Positions 24,316-35,959 of a stretch of 64,000 bases of DNA are shown here, in pieces. The stretch comes from Gnetum montanum (lineage: Eukaryota > Streptophyta > Gnetopsida > Gnetales > Gnetaceae): assembly GCA_015680685.1 (NCBI GenBank), contig MNCI01021396.1, positions 271,242-335,241 of the forward strand, read 5' to 3'. How positions within the stretch are numbered: the first letter of the stretch is position 1; the number at the start of each line of letters is the position of its first letter. Below the pieces are notes generated by a model. That model was not told the DNA's origin, ran no database searches, and worked only from the letters and a program-made list of their open reading frames with translations. The position numbers were made by a program, and so were the translations under genes.

Positions 24316-24368
24316 CTTTGTTGATGTGTTTTGGGTAAATCCTCAAAACATCAACAAAGAGAGGCTAA
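24316..24368 (+). other. Stem-loop and polypurine tract before element A 3' LTR
   Basis: CTTTGTTGATGT (24316-24327) pairs perfectly with ACATCAACAAAG (24348-24359), extended by TTTG/CAAA after a 2-nt bulge, closing a 10-nt loop. The purine-rich AAAGAGAGGCTAA (24356-24368) directly precedes the LTR start TGAAACA. The same arrangement occurs at 32224-32276 and, decayed, at 33906-33960. Confidence 0.7.
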
Positions 24369-25367
24369 TGAAACAACTCAAGGAAAATTTTAAAATTTTT
24401 TATAATAAGCCTTGATATCCAAATTTTCAATGTAATTGATGGAAATTAAAAGGTAGAACAATTGCTTAATTTTCCACTGAAAATCCTATTTGATGGCCTT
24501 TTTTTAGCTAAAGTTCCAGCAATTTTAAATGTGTAAAATAGAATTTGCAACATACAAGTTGTGAATGTTATTTAAGCCATCTTATAAGCTATAAATCCCA
24601 TTTAAGCTAGCATATAAGAGGCCTAAAATGTAAATACACTACATAAGCAACAAAATTCTTTTATGCTAGTTCTTGTTATGCTAGAATATTGGGTGGTAAA
24701 AATGCTAAATACACTAGCATTTTCAGCCTAAAAGCCAAATACATTGGCCTATAAGCTATGTATTTATGTTACACACAACTTGTAATGCTCATGTGAGTGT
24801 ATGAAACTATAATAAATGCAAATCATAATCTATTTCAACCAAAATTGTAGTTGATTCTAGGAATTTTTGGTAGATCAAATTCCCATAATGTAGAAAGAGC
24901 ATAGTAGAGTTGTGGATTTTGTACCTATCATAGTAGCTTTTTCTAAGCATAGATTTTTGCATTACCATGATAGTAGTAGTTATTCTATGGAAAGTTCAAG
25001 AGACTAGTGTAGATTAAGTGCAACACATAGCCTCCCATCTACACTATATTTTGAAAATACTTTGTATTCTTTGATGTTTGTATTAACATTATTTTGTCAC
25101 AATTAATACAAAGTTTGTAGCTCTTGTTTTGCTAGTATTTAATGCTTCTTTACTGTATTTTCACAATCTTCTTTTGAAGTTTACATGTTATAGTTTTTAT
25201 TTTTTGGTTTTTGTTAAATACCTTGGAAATAGAGTTTTAAGTCCCTCAGCAATTTTCTAGACCATATAGGATGCTCCAAATTCCTTTTTTGAGGCCTATG
25301 TGATTTGGGCTTAAACTGTTTCACTCTGAGAAGTTTAGTTTTCTAGAACCAAATTTTCTAGGTGTTA
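24369..25367 (+). repeat. LTR of Tat family T (element A 3' LTR)
   Basis: Starts TGAAACA right after the PPT and aligns with the LTRs at 32277 and 33961. Near the end the shared order is a CTAGACCATATAGGATGC-like block, a GAGGCC block, and TTAGTTTTCTAG. The right end is estimated; Athila-like gag sequence begins within 100 bp of it. Confidence 0.6.
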
Positions 25368-25399
25368 TAAATAAAAAGCATCATTAGTTCATACTAATG

Positions 25400-26530
25400 A
25401 GAACATTCATAATACTAACCAACCCTAGGCTAGAGGTATAGAGTTTCCTTACACTTGTCTAATTTGTAAGAAGACTGATCACACCACCTATGATTGTCCT
25501 ATTTTTCCATTTATTAATGAATAGGATAATGTTGTAGGAAGTTAAGGTGGACAATGAAGAAACTTAACTTTGTAAGGTAGGGGAAAGAAATCCAATTAAA
25601 ACAAAAATTACTAGTTATGTCCTTCATTTTTGTCCAACTATGAAAGTTATAATAATAATTTCAACTGATCTTGGGGATCCTATCAAAACCATGGGTTTCA
25701 ATAGCAAATGCTACAACAAAATGAAAATTTGCAACATACTTTGTAGCAACAAAATGATCATATAATTAATCTTATTCAAGTCTTACAACCTAAGGACATA
25801 CTACTAGCATAAATAGAAAGAAATCCTAAGTATCAAGGAAGATAATATTTGCACATGTGGTTTCGTCTAGCAACATGGATCAATGTAATGTGTTTACTAG
25901 AAATGCAAGAGTTTCTAAGCTTGAAATCTCTTTTTAGAGGTCTATTAAGAATAAATAATTTGGAGGACAAACTTGAAAGAATATTTACAAAGAAACTTCC
26001 TATGAAGAAAGGACTGATCCAACAATTCCTCTACACTAATCCATTAATTCTTCTTCTTGACAAGGATCTTTTCCTCATAGGTTAGAATCGAATGAGGTTG
26101 ATAATAAGCAACTTGAGAATCCTTTTAAAGATGTCACATTACATTTTCCCTTTTTGAGAGCCATTGAAGATACTTCTTAATATGCTAAATACCTTAGGAA
26201 ACTTTGTTCTATGAGGAAGAAAATTATAACATCCAAGCATGTTAGCCTTGTTGAAAACTATCATATATATTTTGAAGGCTAGGATGCCTAAAAAGATAAT
26301 AGACTCTAGTAATATTATGATTACTTGCATGATTCATAATATGAAATTTCATTATGTGTTAGTGGATCTAGGGGATAGTATGAATATTATGCCATTTTAG
26401 ATTTATTAGTCATTGGGTTATGATCATACTAGACTTACTAATATTATGATTTCTTTGTTTGATGATTCTACTATTAATTCAAAATATATTGTTGAGGATA
26501 TTTTGGTATAAGCGGATAAAGCCTTTTACC
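25400..26530 (+). pseudogene. Element B gag end and protease (Athila-like)
   Basis: A perfect CCHC zinc knuckle CLICKKTDHTTYDC is encoded at 25456-25497. This is the RNA-binding end of gag. Downstream, broken frames lead to a protease around 26280-26530 with RMPKKIIDSSNIMIT, then VDLGDSMNIMPF (family D-x-G-A-S-x-N-x-M-P), and IVEDILV with AFYPTNFIVI further on. The Asp-Leu-Gly of the active site is retained. The N-terminal part of gag and the 5' LTR are missing; the left edge touches the LTR of element A. Confidence 0.7.
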
Positions 26531-26729
26531 CTACTAATTTTATTGTGATATATTATTATACATATTATTTAAATAATTTTTATCCTTTGATTTTAGGTAG
26601 GTCCATGTGGATAATAATGGATTTGATAACAAATTCCAATTTGATGAACTTAATATGGCAAACGCTATTGTAGCAAACATGGTTTCTTTGGAATTATCTG
26701 ATTGGGATGACACGTATTAGGTACTAACA

Positions 26730-26963
26730 TTGAAAGAATACAAAGATGTAACTATGGATGAACAAATATATTTCATATGTACTCAAGTGGAAGATGCTTT
26801 GGATGTTAATGATATGTTTAACTTGGAAAATTATTCTTTAGTTGCAAGTGGTGAGGAGGTAATGTTAGATTTAAAGGAACTTCCTTCTCACTTAATATAT
26901 ATTTATGCTAAGAAAAATAGACCATTGATCATTAGTCCAAATTTAATCATTGATCAAGAATAG
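26730..26963 (+). pseudogene. Element B protease-RT linker (Athila-like)
   Basis: A 77-codon open stretch ending in LDLKELPSHLIYIYAKKN followed by PLIISPNLI. Athila pol has this segment (LKELPxHLxYxFL...PVIIS) between protease and RT, which supports the lineage call. Upstream the frame is broken. Confidence 0.65.
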
Positions 26964-27099
26964 AGATTGATTTATGTTTTAATAGATTCACTTGAATCTT
27001 TTTCTTGATTAACTTTGGATCTTAAGCAAGAGATTTCTCCATCCATAGTTTAGCATCATATCCATTTGGAGGATGAGGCTAGACCATGACAACAACCAT

Positions 27100-28400
27100 A
27101 TAAGAGGGTAAACCTAGCCTTGAAGCAAGTAATAAAAGATGAGCTTTTGAAATTTTTTCAAGTAGGTATTATTTAACTAATTTTTTATTCTAAGTGGGTT
27201 AGTCCTATTACGGTTGTATCTAAAAATTTTTGTAAGAGGCATGTTTGTATTGATTTTCATAAATTTAATAAATGGAAAAGAAAGAATCATTTCCCACTTC
27301 CATATTTTGATCAGGTTTTAGATAAACTTCAAGGACATGAATTTTATTCTTTTCTTGATGTCTTTGGTGGTTATAATAAGATTTCTATTGCCCTAGAAGA
27401 TTAATATAAAAAAACATTTGCTACAACATGGAGGGCTCTTGCATTTCAATGTATGTCCTTTGGGTTATGTAATTCTCCTACTCTATTTCAAAGGACTATT
27501 ACATATTTTTTTTAAAGATATGATTGATACATTTCTTGAAGTTTTCATGGATAATTTTTTAGTCCATAGTTATTCATTCTCTGATGCCTTGTAACATCTT
27601 AAGTTAGTCTTGATTAGGTGTATTGATAAGGGTCTTAGATTATCTTGGGAAAAGTGTCATTTCATGGTCTTGGTGTTAGGCCACATTGTGATCAAGTAGG
27701 AAATTTTAGTAAATCATGAAAAAACCAAGCTTATCTCCCATATTACTCCTCTCATTAATGTGAAATGTCTATGAGCATTTTTGAAACATGCTAGTTTTTA
27801 CAGATGATTCATCAAGGATCTTTCATTAATTACTCAACCATTGGTGAAATGTTTACAAAAAGATGTTATTTTTAGATGGATTAAAGATTATGAAAATTAA
27901 TTTGAAACTTTAAAATCTAAGCTTCTTTAGCACCAATTTTACAGGGACCTGATTAGAGAAAGGATTTTGAACTTATGATAAATGCCTCAAACTTTGCAAT
28001 TCAAGATGTATTGGGTCAAGGTAATAATAATGCTCCATTGGTTATTCATTATATTTCTAAAATATTAATCCCTAATTAGGTTAATTTTTACTACTACAGA
28101 GAAGGAGATGTTATATGTTGTATATAGTTTAAATGAATTTCTTCATTATGTAATTAGTTTTTATATTGTAGTTTTTACTAATCATGCTACTATATAATAT
28201 TTTCATAATAAATGAACTAAAATTCATAGATGAATTCGTTGATGTATTTTTTCTTTCTACAAGAATTTGATTTGGTGATTCATGATAAGTATGGATTTGA
28301 AAATCTACTCCTAGATCATTTGTCTAGATAGGAGCATAATGCAAAGTTGGTGACATCTCACATCTTTAATGATGCATTTACAAATGAGTAGCTATTTTCT
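27100..28400 (+). pseudogene. Element B reverse transcriptase and RNase H
   Basis: RT blocks in order: KWVSPITVV, VCIDFHKFNKWKRKNHFPLP near 27250-27300, DKLQGHEFYSFLDVFGGYNK near 27320-27370, and SFGLCNSPTLFQR near 27460-27495. The catalytic box is FMDN at 27544-27555 instead of YxDD/FMDD; the last Asp is Asn, a G-to-A change. An RNase H remnant follows with FELMINASNFAIQDVLGQ near 27965-28020. Stops and single-base frameshifts (27510-27900) break it. Confidence 0.75.
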
Positions 28401-28829
28401 TATTGGATGAGGATTTTTATTCCTAAAGTTTAAGATCCTTGATATGTAAATATTTCCAATTATTTAGCTATATGTAAATTATCAAAGTCTTGGACTAAAG
28501 GATAGAAGCAAGCCTTTGTCATCAATGCACAATGGTTCATTTGGAAAGATCCATTCATGTACAAGATTTGCAAAGATCAAATCATTCAATGATATCTACC
28601 TAAATAAGAAAAAGAAGAGGTAATTACTCTAAATTATGATGGGGTATGTGGAGGCTAGTTTGAAAGTAAGAACACTTCATACAGAATCTACCATGCTAGT
28701 TTATATTAGCCCATCTTGTTCAAGGATACTTATGCATATTTTAAGTAATGTGATCAATTCTAAGGCATGGGAGGACTTAAAAGATAGCAAGACATGACAT
28801 TGTTTCTTATCTTGATGGAGTGTAAGCCT

Positions 28830-29740
28830 TCAATTATTGGGACATGATTTCATGGGTCCGTTTCCTTCAAGTAATTCTTGTAAGTATATTCTAGTTTCTA
28901 TTGATTATGTTACCAAATGGATCTTGGTGAAAGTAGCTAGGCATGATGATGTGAAAATGGTAGTTAGATTCTTGAGAGAGGAGTTAATTTGATGCTTGGG
29001 CATCCATAAATTTTAATTAGTTATCAAGACACACATTTTGTTAGTGATATAATGAAAAATTTGTTACATAAAATGGAAATTACACATCATATTGCTACTA
29101 CCTATCAACATCAATCAAATGGTTTAGTTGATAGTATGAATAATGAAATTAAAAATTTATTATAAAAAGCTAGAGGAGATAATAGATAAAATTGTTCTTA
29201 TTTTTTAACTAATGCATTTTGGGCCATTCATATGTTATATAAATCATCTCTTGATTTTATCTCATATAAACTAGCATTCAGTAAGTAATGCCTTATTCCC
29301 TCTTCTATACAAAATATGTCTTTTTAGGTTCAATGTCAATTGCAAATAAACTTAGACTCATGTCTTTTAGCTCATTTATTTAGTTCAAACCATTTGAATG
29401 AATATCATATGCATGCTTTAGATAGGAAACATTTGTATAAGGAGCAGATGAAGATGTTGAATGATAAGGGGATTATGAGGAATCTTTTCTCAGAAGAAGA
29501 TTTAGATTTATTATGCAATATAAGTCTAAAAAATATTGCTAGAAAATTAGTATGAAAATGGAATACACAATATAGGGTTATTAAAGTCTTAGGTAATGAT
29601 GTGATTGACATTTCTAGGCTTTGTAGTTCTAAGTCCTTACATGTGAATGGTCAATGGCTAAAACATTATTTTGGACAAGATCCCTCCCATGTTAGTGAGA
29701 CCATTAAGTTAGGAGATGCCTCTTCTTAGCAAGTTGAATT
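28830..29740 (+). pseudogene. Element B integrase and C-terminal tail
   Basis: The catalytic core begins with LGHDFMGPFPSSNSCKYIL and SIDYVTKWI near 28845-28920, close to the canonical G-x-D-F-x-G-P-F ... V-D-Y-V-[ST]-K-W. The rest is frameshifted. 29340-29555 is a 71-codon open stretch with ALDRKHLYKEQMKMLNDKG. The end, near 29575-29700, has HVNGQWLKHYFG, which matches the F-K-V-N-G-Q-R-L-K-H-Y terminus of Athila integrases. Stops throughout. Confidence 0.75.
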
Positions 29741-30929
29741 TAATCTAATCATAGACTAGTTTTAAATTAGTCCTTATGAGATTGTCTAATCTTCATATTT
29801 TCTTTCTTGTGATAGGTCAATAACTTTTTTATTATGTGCTTTTTTTCTACAAGTATTGGATGATAGGTACTATAAGCCATACATTATATTTTTGTTAAAA
29901 CTTATGCATGCCAGTGGTCATGATTGTTATCAATTCCTTAGTTGTGTCTATGGAAACATATCTTTCATGGTATTTAGTGCTTCAATGAGTTAATTGGATG
30001 AAGGTTTGACTTGTCTTATGGCATGAATTTTTGGAACCTTATTTAGTCAAAATATTTTTAAATTTTATATAATGAATTTTGTGTTAAACTACATAGAGTA
30101 ATGGTTGGATGATGGGATTTTGTTACTTTTTTTAGTGAGAAAATTAGGTAAACTCTTTTGATTTGTACTAGGCATATTATTAGCTCAATATATTATTTCA
30201 TGATAAGCTTGAGGCTCTAGGTATTCTTTAATCAAGGGCTTGAGATAAGAGATGTCATGAGATATCAAACATAAATCATAGGAGTACTCATGAGAAATGA
30301 CTTGCATTGCAATTAAACGTTTAGCAGGAGAAAATTTTCCATTGTTTACGAACCATGTTTTGTTTGTAGTAGAACAAGCAATCATAACCTTTTGTAGGTG
30401 TACAAATCTAAGAATGTTCCTTTAACAAAAATATTGCCTCATTATAACCATGGAACTCCACTAGGAGCAAGTTTTTTGTTGTTTATGGACCATGTTCTAA
30501 TGGAAGTGTAGTAATTCCATAATCATAAAAAAATATTTGTTTGTAAAAAAAATTAAAAAAATTAAAAAACCAACTATTAAGTAATGAAGTGTTTTGAATG
30601 CTATGTTCTTTATTGTTCATGGCCACAAGATAAGGTTAATCATGTTGAATAATGAGAAATCTCCATTACCAAAAACTACTTTAAGTAGGGAAGACTACTT
30701 ATTTTTGAGAGGTATAATGCCATAAGACATGGATAAGTTGGTAAATAATGACTCATGAATGTCTAGTATGACAATGTCTTATATTTGTATTGTTGTTTTT
30801 AGAAGTTAATTTAGTTAATGGTCATCCAATGTCTTGATGTTTATCAAGCACTAATATCTTAGTTATTTCTTTGTCATATAGTATTTTTGTTGTTTTACTA
30901 CATTCTCTTATTTTTATCCTATTTTCCAT
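29741..30929 (+). other. Element B 3' region, no recognisable gene
   Basis: AT-rich with dense stops. In complete Athila elements the env-like region and 3' LTR lie here, but I could not recognise either. A truncated Tat integrase starts at about 30930, so the right edge of B is a break. Confidence 0.4.
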
Positions 30930-32017
30930 ATTTTTTCTAAAGTGCTTAAGTAAAACTGAAGCCAAAATAGTCCTAGAGGAAGTTCATAAGGGATTTTGTG
31001 GAGGACATATAGGACCTAGAGCCATGGATGATAAGGTTAGATACTTAGGCTACTATTGGCCCCATATGGAAAATCACTACCTACAAAAGGTTAAGTGATG
31101 TGACACATGCCAATGATATAGCAACCCGATACATGTATCACCAACTAAATTACATACAACCTAAATAACATGGTCATTTCAACGATGGGGGTTGAATATC
31201 ATTAGACCTATAACACCTAAGTCTTCCACAGGACATAACTTCATCATCACTACAAGTGAATAATTTACCAAGTGGGTTGACGCTATTCCTCCAAGGAAAA
31301 CTACATCTGAACAAGTTTGTAAACTTATCCTAGATAACACTATAGCTCATTTTGTCATGCCCATGACCATAGTTATAGACAATGGACTTTAATTTAGCAA
31401 CCAAGAATCAAAATATTTTTATCACAACCTAGGCATTAAGCATTCTTTCTCATCACCTTACTAACCTTAAGCCAATGAACAAGTGGATGCAAGCAACAAG
31501 GCCATCATCAACTTGCTCAAGAAGATGCTCAACAATAGTAAGTAGAAGTGGCATGAGTAGCTTGTTGATGTAGTATGCACATATAGAAAAACCTATTGCA
31601 CAACAACTGACATGACCCTTTATAGCCTTGTTTATGGTTCTATAGATATTTTACCTCTTGAATTCCAAGTGCCATTGCTTCAAGTAGCTAACCAACTTCA
31701 TCAAAAATGAGTAGAGCAAGGAGTTACAAATGGTATCCTTAGATTTAGTGGAGGAGTGGTGTATGCAAGGGCTCACTTACATTGAACACTATCAAGAGAG
31801 GCAGAAGTGACAACATCACCATGACTTAATCATGTTCAAGATCGAGGAGGAAAACCTAGTCCTCAAAGCTATCCATGAGCATGAAAACAAATTCTCAGCC
31901 AATTGGGAAGGGTCCTTCTTTATCACTAGATCCTATGGAAATGAAGCATTTAGAATAGCTATCATGAATGGAAATGAGCTAGCGAATCTGGTCAATCATT
32001 CCTATTTAAAGACATAG
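30930..32017 (+). pseudogene. Element A' integrase (Tat), truncated on its 5' side
   Basis: Starts in the zinc-binding domain: AKIVLEEVHKGFCGGHIGPR and LGYYWPHMENHYLQKV (30945-31095), with conserved His and Cys of the H-H-C-C type continuing at CDTC. The core is broken over frames; a VIDNG segment sits near 31370-31385. The C-terminal module 31832-32017 is open: ENLVLKAIHEHENKFSANWEG then NGNELANLVNHSYLK, the same design as in element A. RT and RNase H are absent to the left, where Athila-like element B lies instead. Confidence 0.7.
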
Positions 32018-32223
32018 TACATGTAGCCAATAATCATCAATAAGCAAGCCTACTTTCAATGGTCCACTATGACCTTAAACTAGCAACAAAGCCTATCGGG
32101 GCCTTAAACTAGTACCATGGCCCATAATGGCCTTAAACTAGCAGCATTGATGACATGGATAGCCTAATTCTCATGTGACATATATACATTATAGCATTTT
32201 AATATGAAATGGTGTTTTGTATT

Positions 32224-32276
32224 CTTTGTTGGTGCCTCTAGGGTCAATCCTTTAAGTACCAACAAAGAGGGGCCAT
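32224..32276 (+). other. Stem-loop and polypurine tract before LTR at 32277
   Basis: CTTTGTTGGT (32224-32233) pairs perfectly with ACCAACAAAG (32258-32267). Compared with the element A stem, one pair has changed from A-T to G-C on both sides. AAAGAGGGGCCA (32264-32275) is the PPT just before TTGAAACA. Confidence 0.7.
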
Positions 32277-33745
32277 TGAAACACCACAAAATTTTGCATG
32301 CTATAACCAATATTCATCATGTAGCTTTCAACCCATGAAACATGAGGCAAACTTTCACTGTAAATGTGAAAATTGTAATCCACAATGTGCAATTTCACAT
32401 AATTTATACTTTTGGGGCTTAAAAATGCCTCATAAGTGGTCAAAGCCTTATTCCCTAAGTGAGAAAAGTCACCTTGTATCTTTATTTTGTCTTGGCAGGG
32501 CCATAAATGCCTTTTGGAATGGTGAAAAAGGAAATTTGATGGGTTTTATGTGTGGTATACATCTTTCTACGCTAGAAACACATGTAGGGGTAGATCTCAC
32601 CTACCCCTAACATGGAAGGATGGGATTTTAGAAACTTTCCCCCCTTCAATGTGGAGACCACATGCATAGCTTGGAAACTTTCCTCCCTCAGTGTGGAAGT
32701 TTCACCCCTAGTGTAGAGCTTCATTCCTAGCATAAAAAATTCAATTCCTTAGCATGGAATCCACAAAAGCAAAAATTCATCACTTCATGCATTTCAGCAT
32801 TGACCAGCCACTTCAACAAGCATGATGGAGAGTTTAGAATGAAAGCTTCATCTCCAGTGTGGAAGGTATGCACTAGTTACTATTTATAGTAAAGAGAATA
32901 GCTATTGGAGGATGAACTTAATATGCATAGTAACCCCCCAAATTTGGGCACCCATATCACCTAAAATTGTAGCAAATTTACATCAAATTTGCATCCATTT
33001 TGCAACCATTTCATAGCCAATTTTCAACCATGTTTGTAGCAAAATCATAGCCAATTTTCAGCTCCATTCATGGCCCAAATTTCCTATAACAGATAACCCC
33101 CAATAGCATTTTTTGTTTAGCAATTCCAAGCAAGTTCAACATTATCAAGTAATTTTCATACACACAATTCCACACTTCAGGCATTTTCAAGTACTCAATA
33201 GCTCTTGCAAGTTCCCATACTTGCATTCTCTTGAACCCCAACATGAAAGCATTTATGGGTGGTGGATTTTTGGTGTTAACACTATACTTATAGGATTTTC
33301 AAGCCCTAGCATGGAGCAATTTAGCATCCAAAGTCTCCACCTTTCTCAGCTCCCAAGAATGACCTAATTCAAAGATCCAATGTTGCAGCAATGAAGGAAG
33401 GTTTGATAGCATTAGGAGTGGCTTAACATCTAGATCATGGTGTAGACCCCTCCTTTTTGCTCATCCAAGCACAATTTCTACACATTTCTTAAACTTACTC
33501 TTTATTCTTTCTCAATAGAGTTTTAAGTGTTTAGATTTTTGTTCAAAAATAAATTTATTATTTATGCATTATTTAGATCTATTTTTTATTCCCATATTTT
33601 GTATCTCATAAGTCCTTCATTGATCTACTGAATTGGCTAGGATACCTTGAATCCCCTTTTTATCATGGAGGCCCTGGGAATTTAGGGTTGGGAAACTACT
33701 TGCACCAAGAATCCTTGGTTTTCTTCTAGTGATAGAGGTTTTTGA
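32277..33745 (+). repeat. LTR of Tat family T (element A' 3' LTR)
   Basis: Starts TGAAACACC after a PPT. It aligns through its length with 33961-35290: TTTCACnGTAAATGTGAA near 32350, TTTGGGGCTTAAAAATGCCT near 32411, and the end block GGTTTTCTTCTAGTGATAGAG. The right end is estimated from where similarity to the second LTR fades. Confidence 0.7.
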
Positions 33746-33960
33746 TCACAATAGTTAGCCTCCATCATCATCTCCCTAATTACCATTACCATTCCTTGAT
33801 CTTAGCCCAATCCCATCATTACCAACACTCTTCATCACAATTTGACAAGACTAGATCAAGCATAGAGAGGAAATGTTGATGGTGGATCTATAGTGATGTT
33901 TTATATTCGTTCTCAGTGCCTCCTAGGTTAATCCTCTAGACACCAATAAAGAGGGTCCAA
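33746..33960 (+). other. 215-bp interval between tandem LTRs, with a second PPT
   Basis: The last 55 bp (33905-33960) repeat the stem-loop/PPT segment found before 32277, ending AAAGAGGGTCCAA. The stem is decayed, with about 7 of 11 pairs. The first 150 bp, rich in CCATCATC and ATTACC words, may be leader sequence after the first LTR. No coding sequence. Confidence 0.6.
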
Positions 33961-35290
33961 TGAAACACCACCAAATTTGTATGTTGTAATCTTTGCAACT
34001 TCATCCCATAAAACCCAAGGTAAAACTTCATTGTAAATGTGAAGCTTGTAAACCATGAGGTGAAATCTCACATATTTCATACTTTTTGGGCTGAAAAATG
34101 CCTCATCAAAAGAAAAGCTACATTCCCCAAGTGAAAAGAGTCATCTAGTATCTATATTTAGGATTGGGGAAGTCAAAATTACCTTTTGGAGTGCCAAAAA
34201 TGGTGATTTGATGGGTTTTATTGGGGATATACATATTTCTATGTTGACATAGCCCTGTAGGAGGGTAAGCCAACTAGGAGACATTAAAGCTAGCATGGAG
34301 GAGTGCATGAGGGTGGTACTCATGTACCCCTAGCATGGAAAGGAATGGTAACTTAGCTTGGAGGGATTGATCTTCACCCCCATCATTGATCTCTCATCTC
34401 CCTCAGCATTGACACTCTTTGCCCAATGTGGGGGGATTAGCTAGCATAGAGTGATTAGCCAATGTGAAGCAGTCAACCAACTAGGTCACCTACCCCTTGA
34501 ATGTGACAACCAATTTATAGCTAATCGATCAGCCAATTTTAGCTAATTTTTAGCCTAAATCATGGCCAAAACCCTATAAAATCCAAACATTGATACCATG
34601 TCAAGCTTCCACACTTCGGCAATTACACACCATTAGCATTTGACATACTTTGAGCATTTTTCATCTGAGAGCTCTTACTTTCTATTAGAAATGTAGCATC
34701 TTTGGGCCTATCAATGTGAAACCTTCCTAGCTTTGTTACCCCCATTACCCCCCTTTGTATTTTTGAGCTTTGGATGTTAACGTTACCCCCCTAGGATCCC
34801 CAAATCTAAGTGTGAAGCACTTTTGCTATCCTAATCCTTTACATTTCTCAATCCCAGCAGTGATCCAACATTGTAAATCTTGAGCAATAGCAAAGGAGAT
34901 TTGAAAATATTGGAAGTGGTTAGGCATCTGGATCCTATAGCAGATCCTATCTTCTTCAACAAGCTTGGAACCCTTTCCTAAGTAAATCCTCTTTTTCTCT
35001 CCTATAGGAAATTTTGTACACATCTCTAAACTCATTCTTTATTTAATTAATACATTTCATAGATTATTTTGTGTGTAATTTCTATTCATTTTTGGGTTTC
35101 AAATCTACAAACCTTTTTTCATTTTTACACCTCTTTTTTACATCCACCTAAGTCCTTGGGTGATCTACTAGATCACCTAAGGCATCCTAAATCCCATTTT
35201 TTCCTAGAGGCCTTGGTAATTTGGGGTTCAAGTTATTTGTGGCTAAGAATCCTTAGTTTTCCAATGATTGAGATTTTTGACTATAATATA
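33961..35290 (+). repeat. Second tandem LTR of Tat family T
   Basis: Same family and orientation as 32277-33745. End blocks shared with the other copies include CTAAGTCCTTGGGTGATCTAC near 35150 and TTAGTTTTCCAATGATTGAG near 35250. Right end approximate. Confidence 0.7.
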
Positions 35291-35959
35291 GCTTCTTGGA
35301 AATTTTCTTCCATAATTTTTTTTACATAATACCTTCATTGGGTTTCATTACCAAGGCCAAGTTTGATTTGGTTTTTCCATTGAATGAGATGTGCTACATT
35401 CAATGGACTTAATGGTGGAGCATGATGAAGGAAATGTCACATGGCCATAATGCATGAGTGTCAAACATAGGTCATCATTGTTGTTCAGGGCAAGGAAGGT
35501 TATAATTAGCCTATGGGTTTGGGCTCAAGCAATGATAATGAAGATGATGTAAAATAAACACTCTTGGTATAGAAGGATAAAATCACCAAATCTTGTGCAT
35601 TGAGATCACATGATGACTTACTATCATGATGAGTTATACCTTTGCAATGAAATCTAGGCTTCATCTTGCAAGCACCACTCTAAGTGGACAAGAAAATAAA
35701 ACAAAGAAAACATGTTGTTACAATACAGTGCATAGGACTACATGAGATAACTAGCAAACTAGGACATCATAGGTCACTCTTGTTATAGTAAGGAGACATC
35801 TGTGTAATATGCATTAGATTTACAAAACTTACAATTCATACATTGTGCAAAGTAAACAGAGATAGAGATAGAGAGAGCATGTGTAGGCTTGCTTGTTATT
35901 CAATGTAAGGATCATCGATATCATATACTAGTTTGTACCTGTAAATAAGTTCATGTTAG

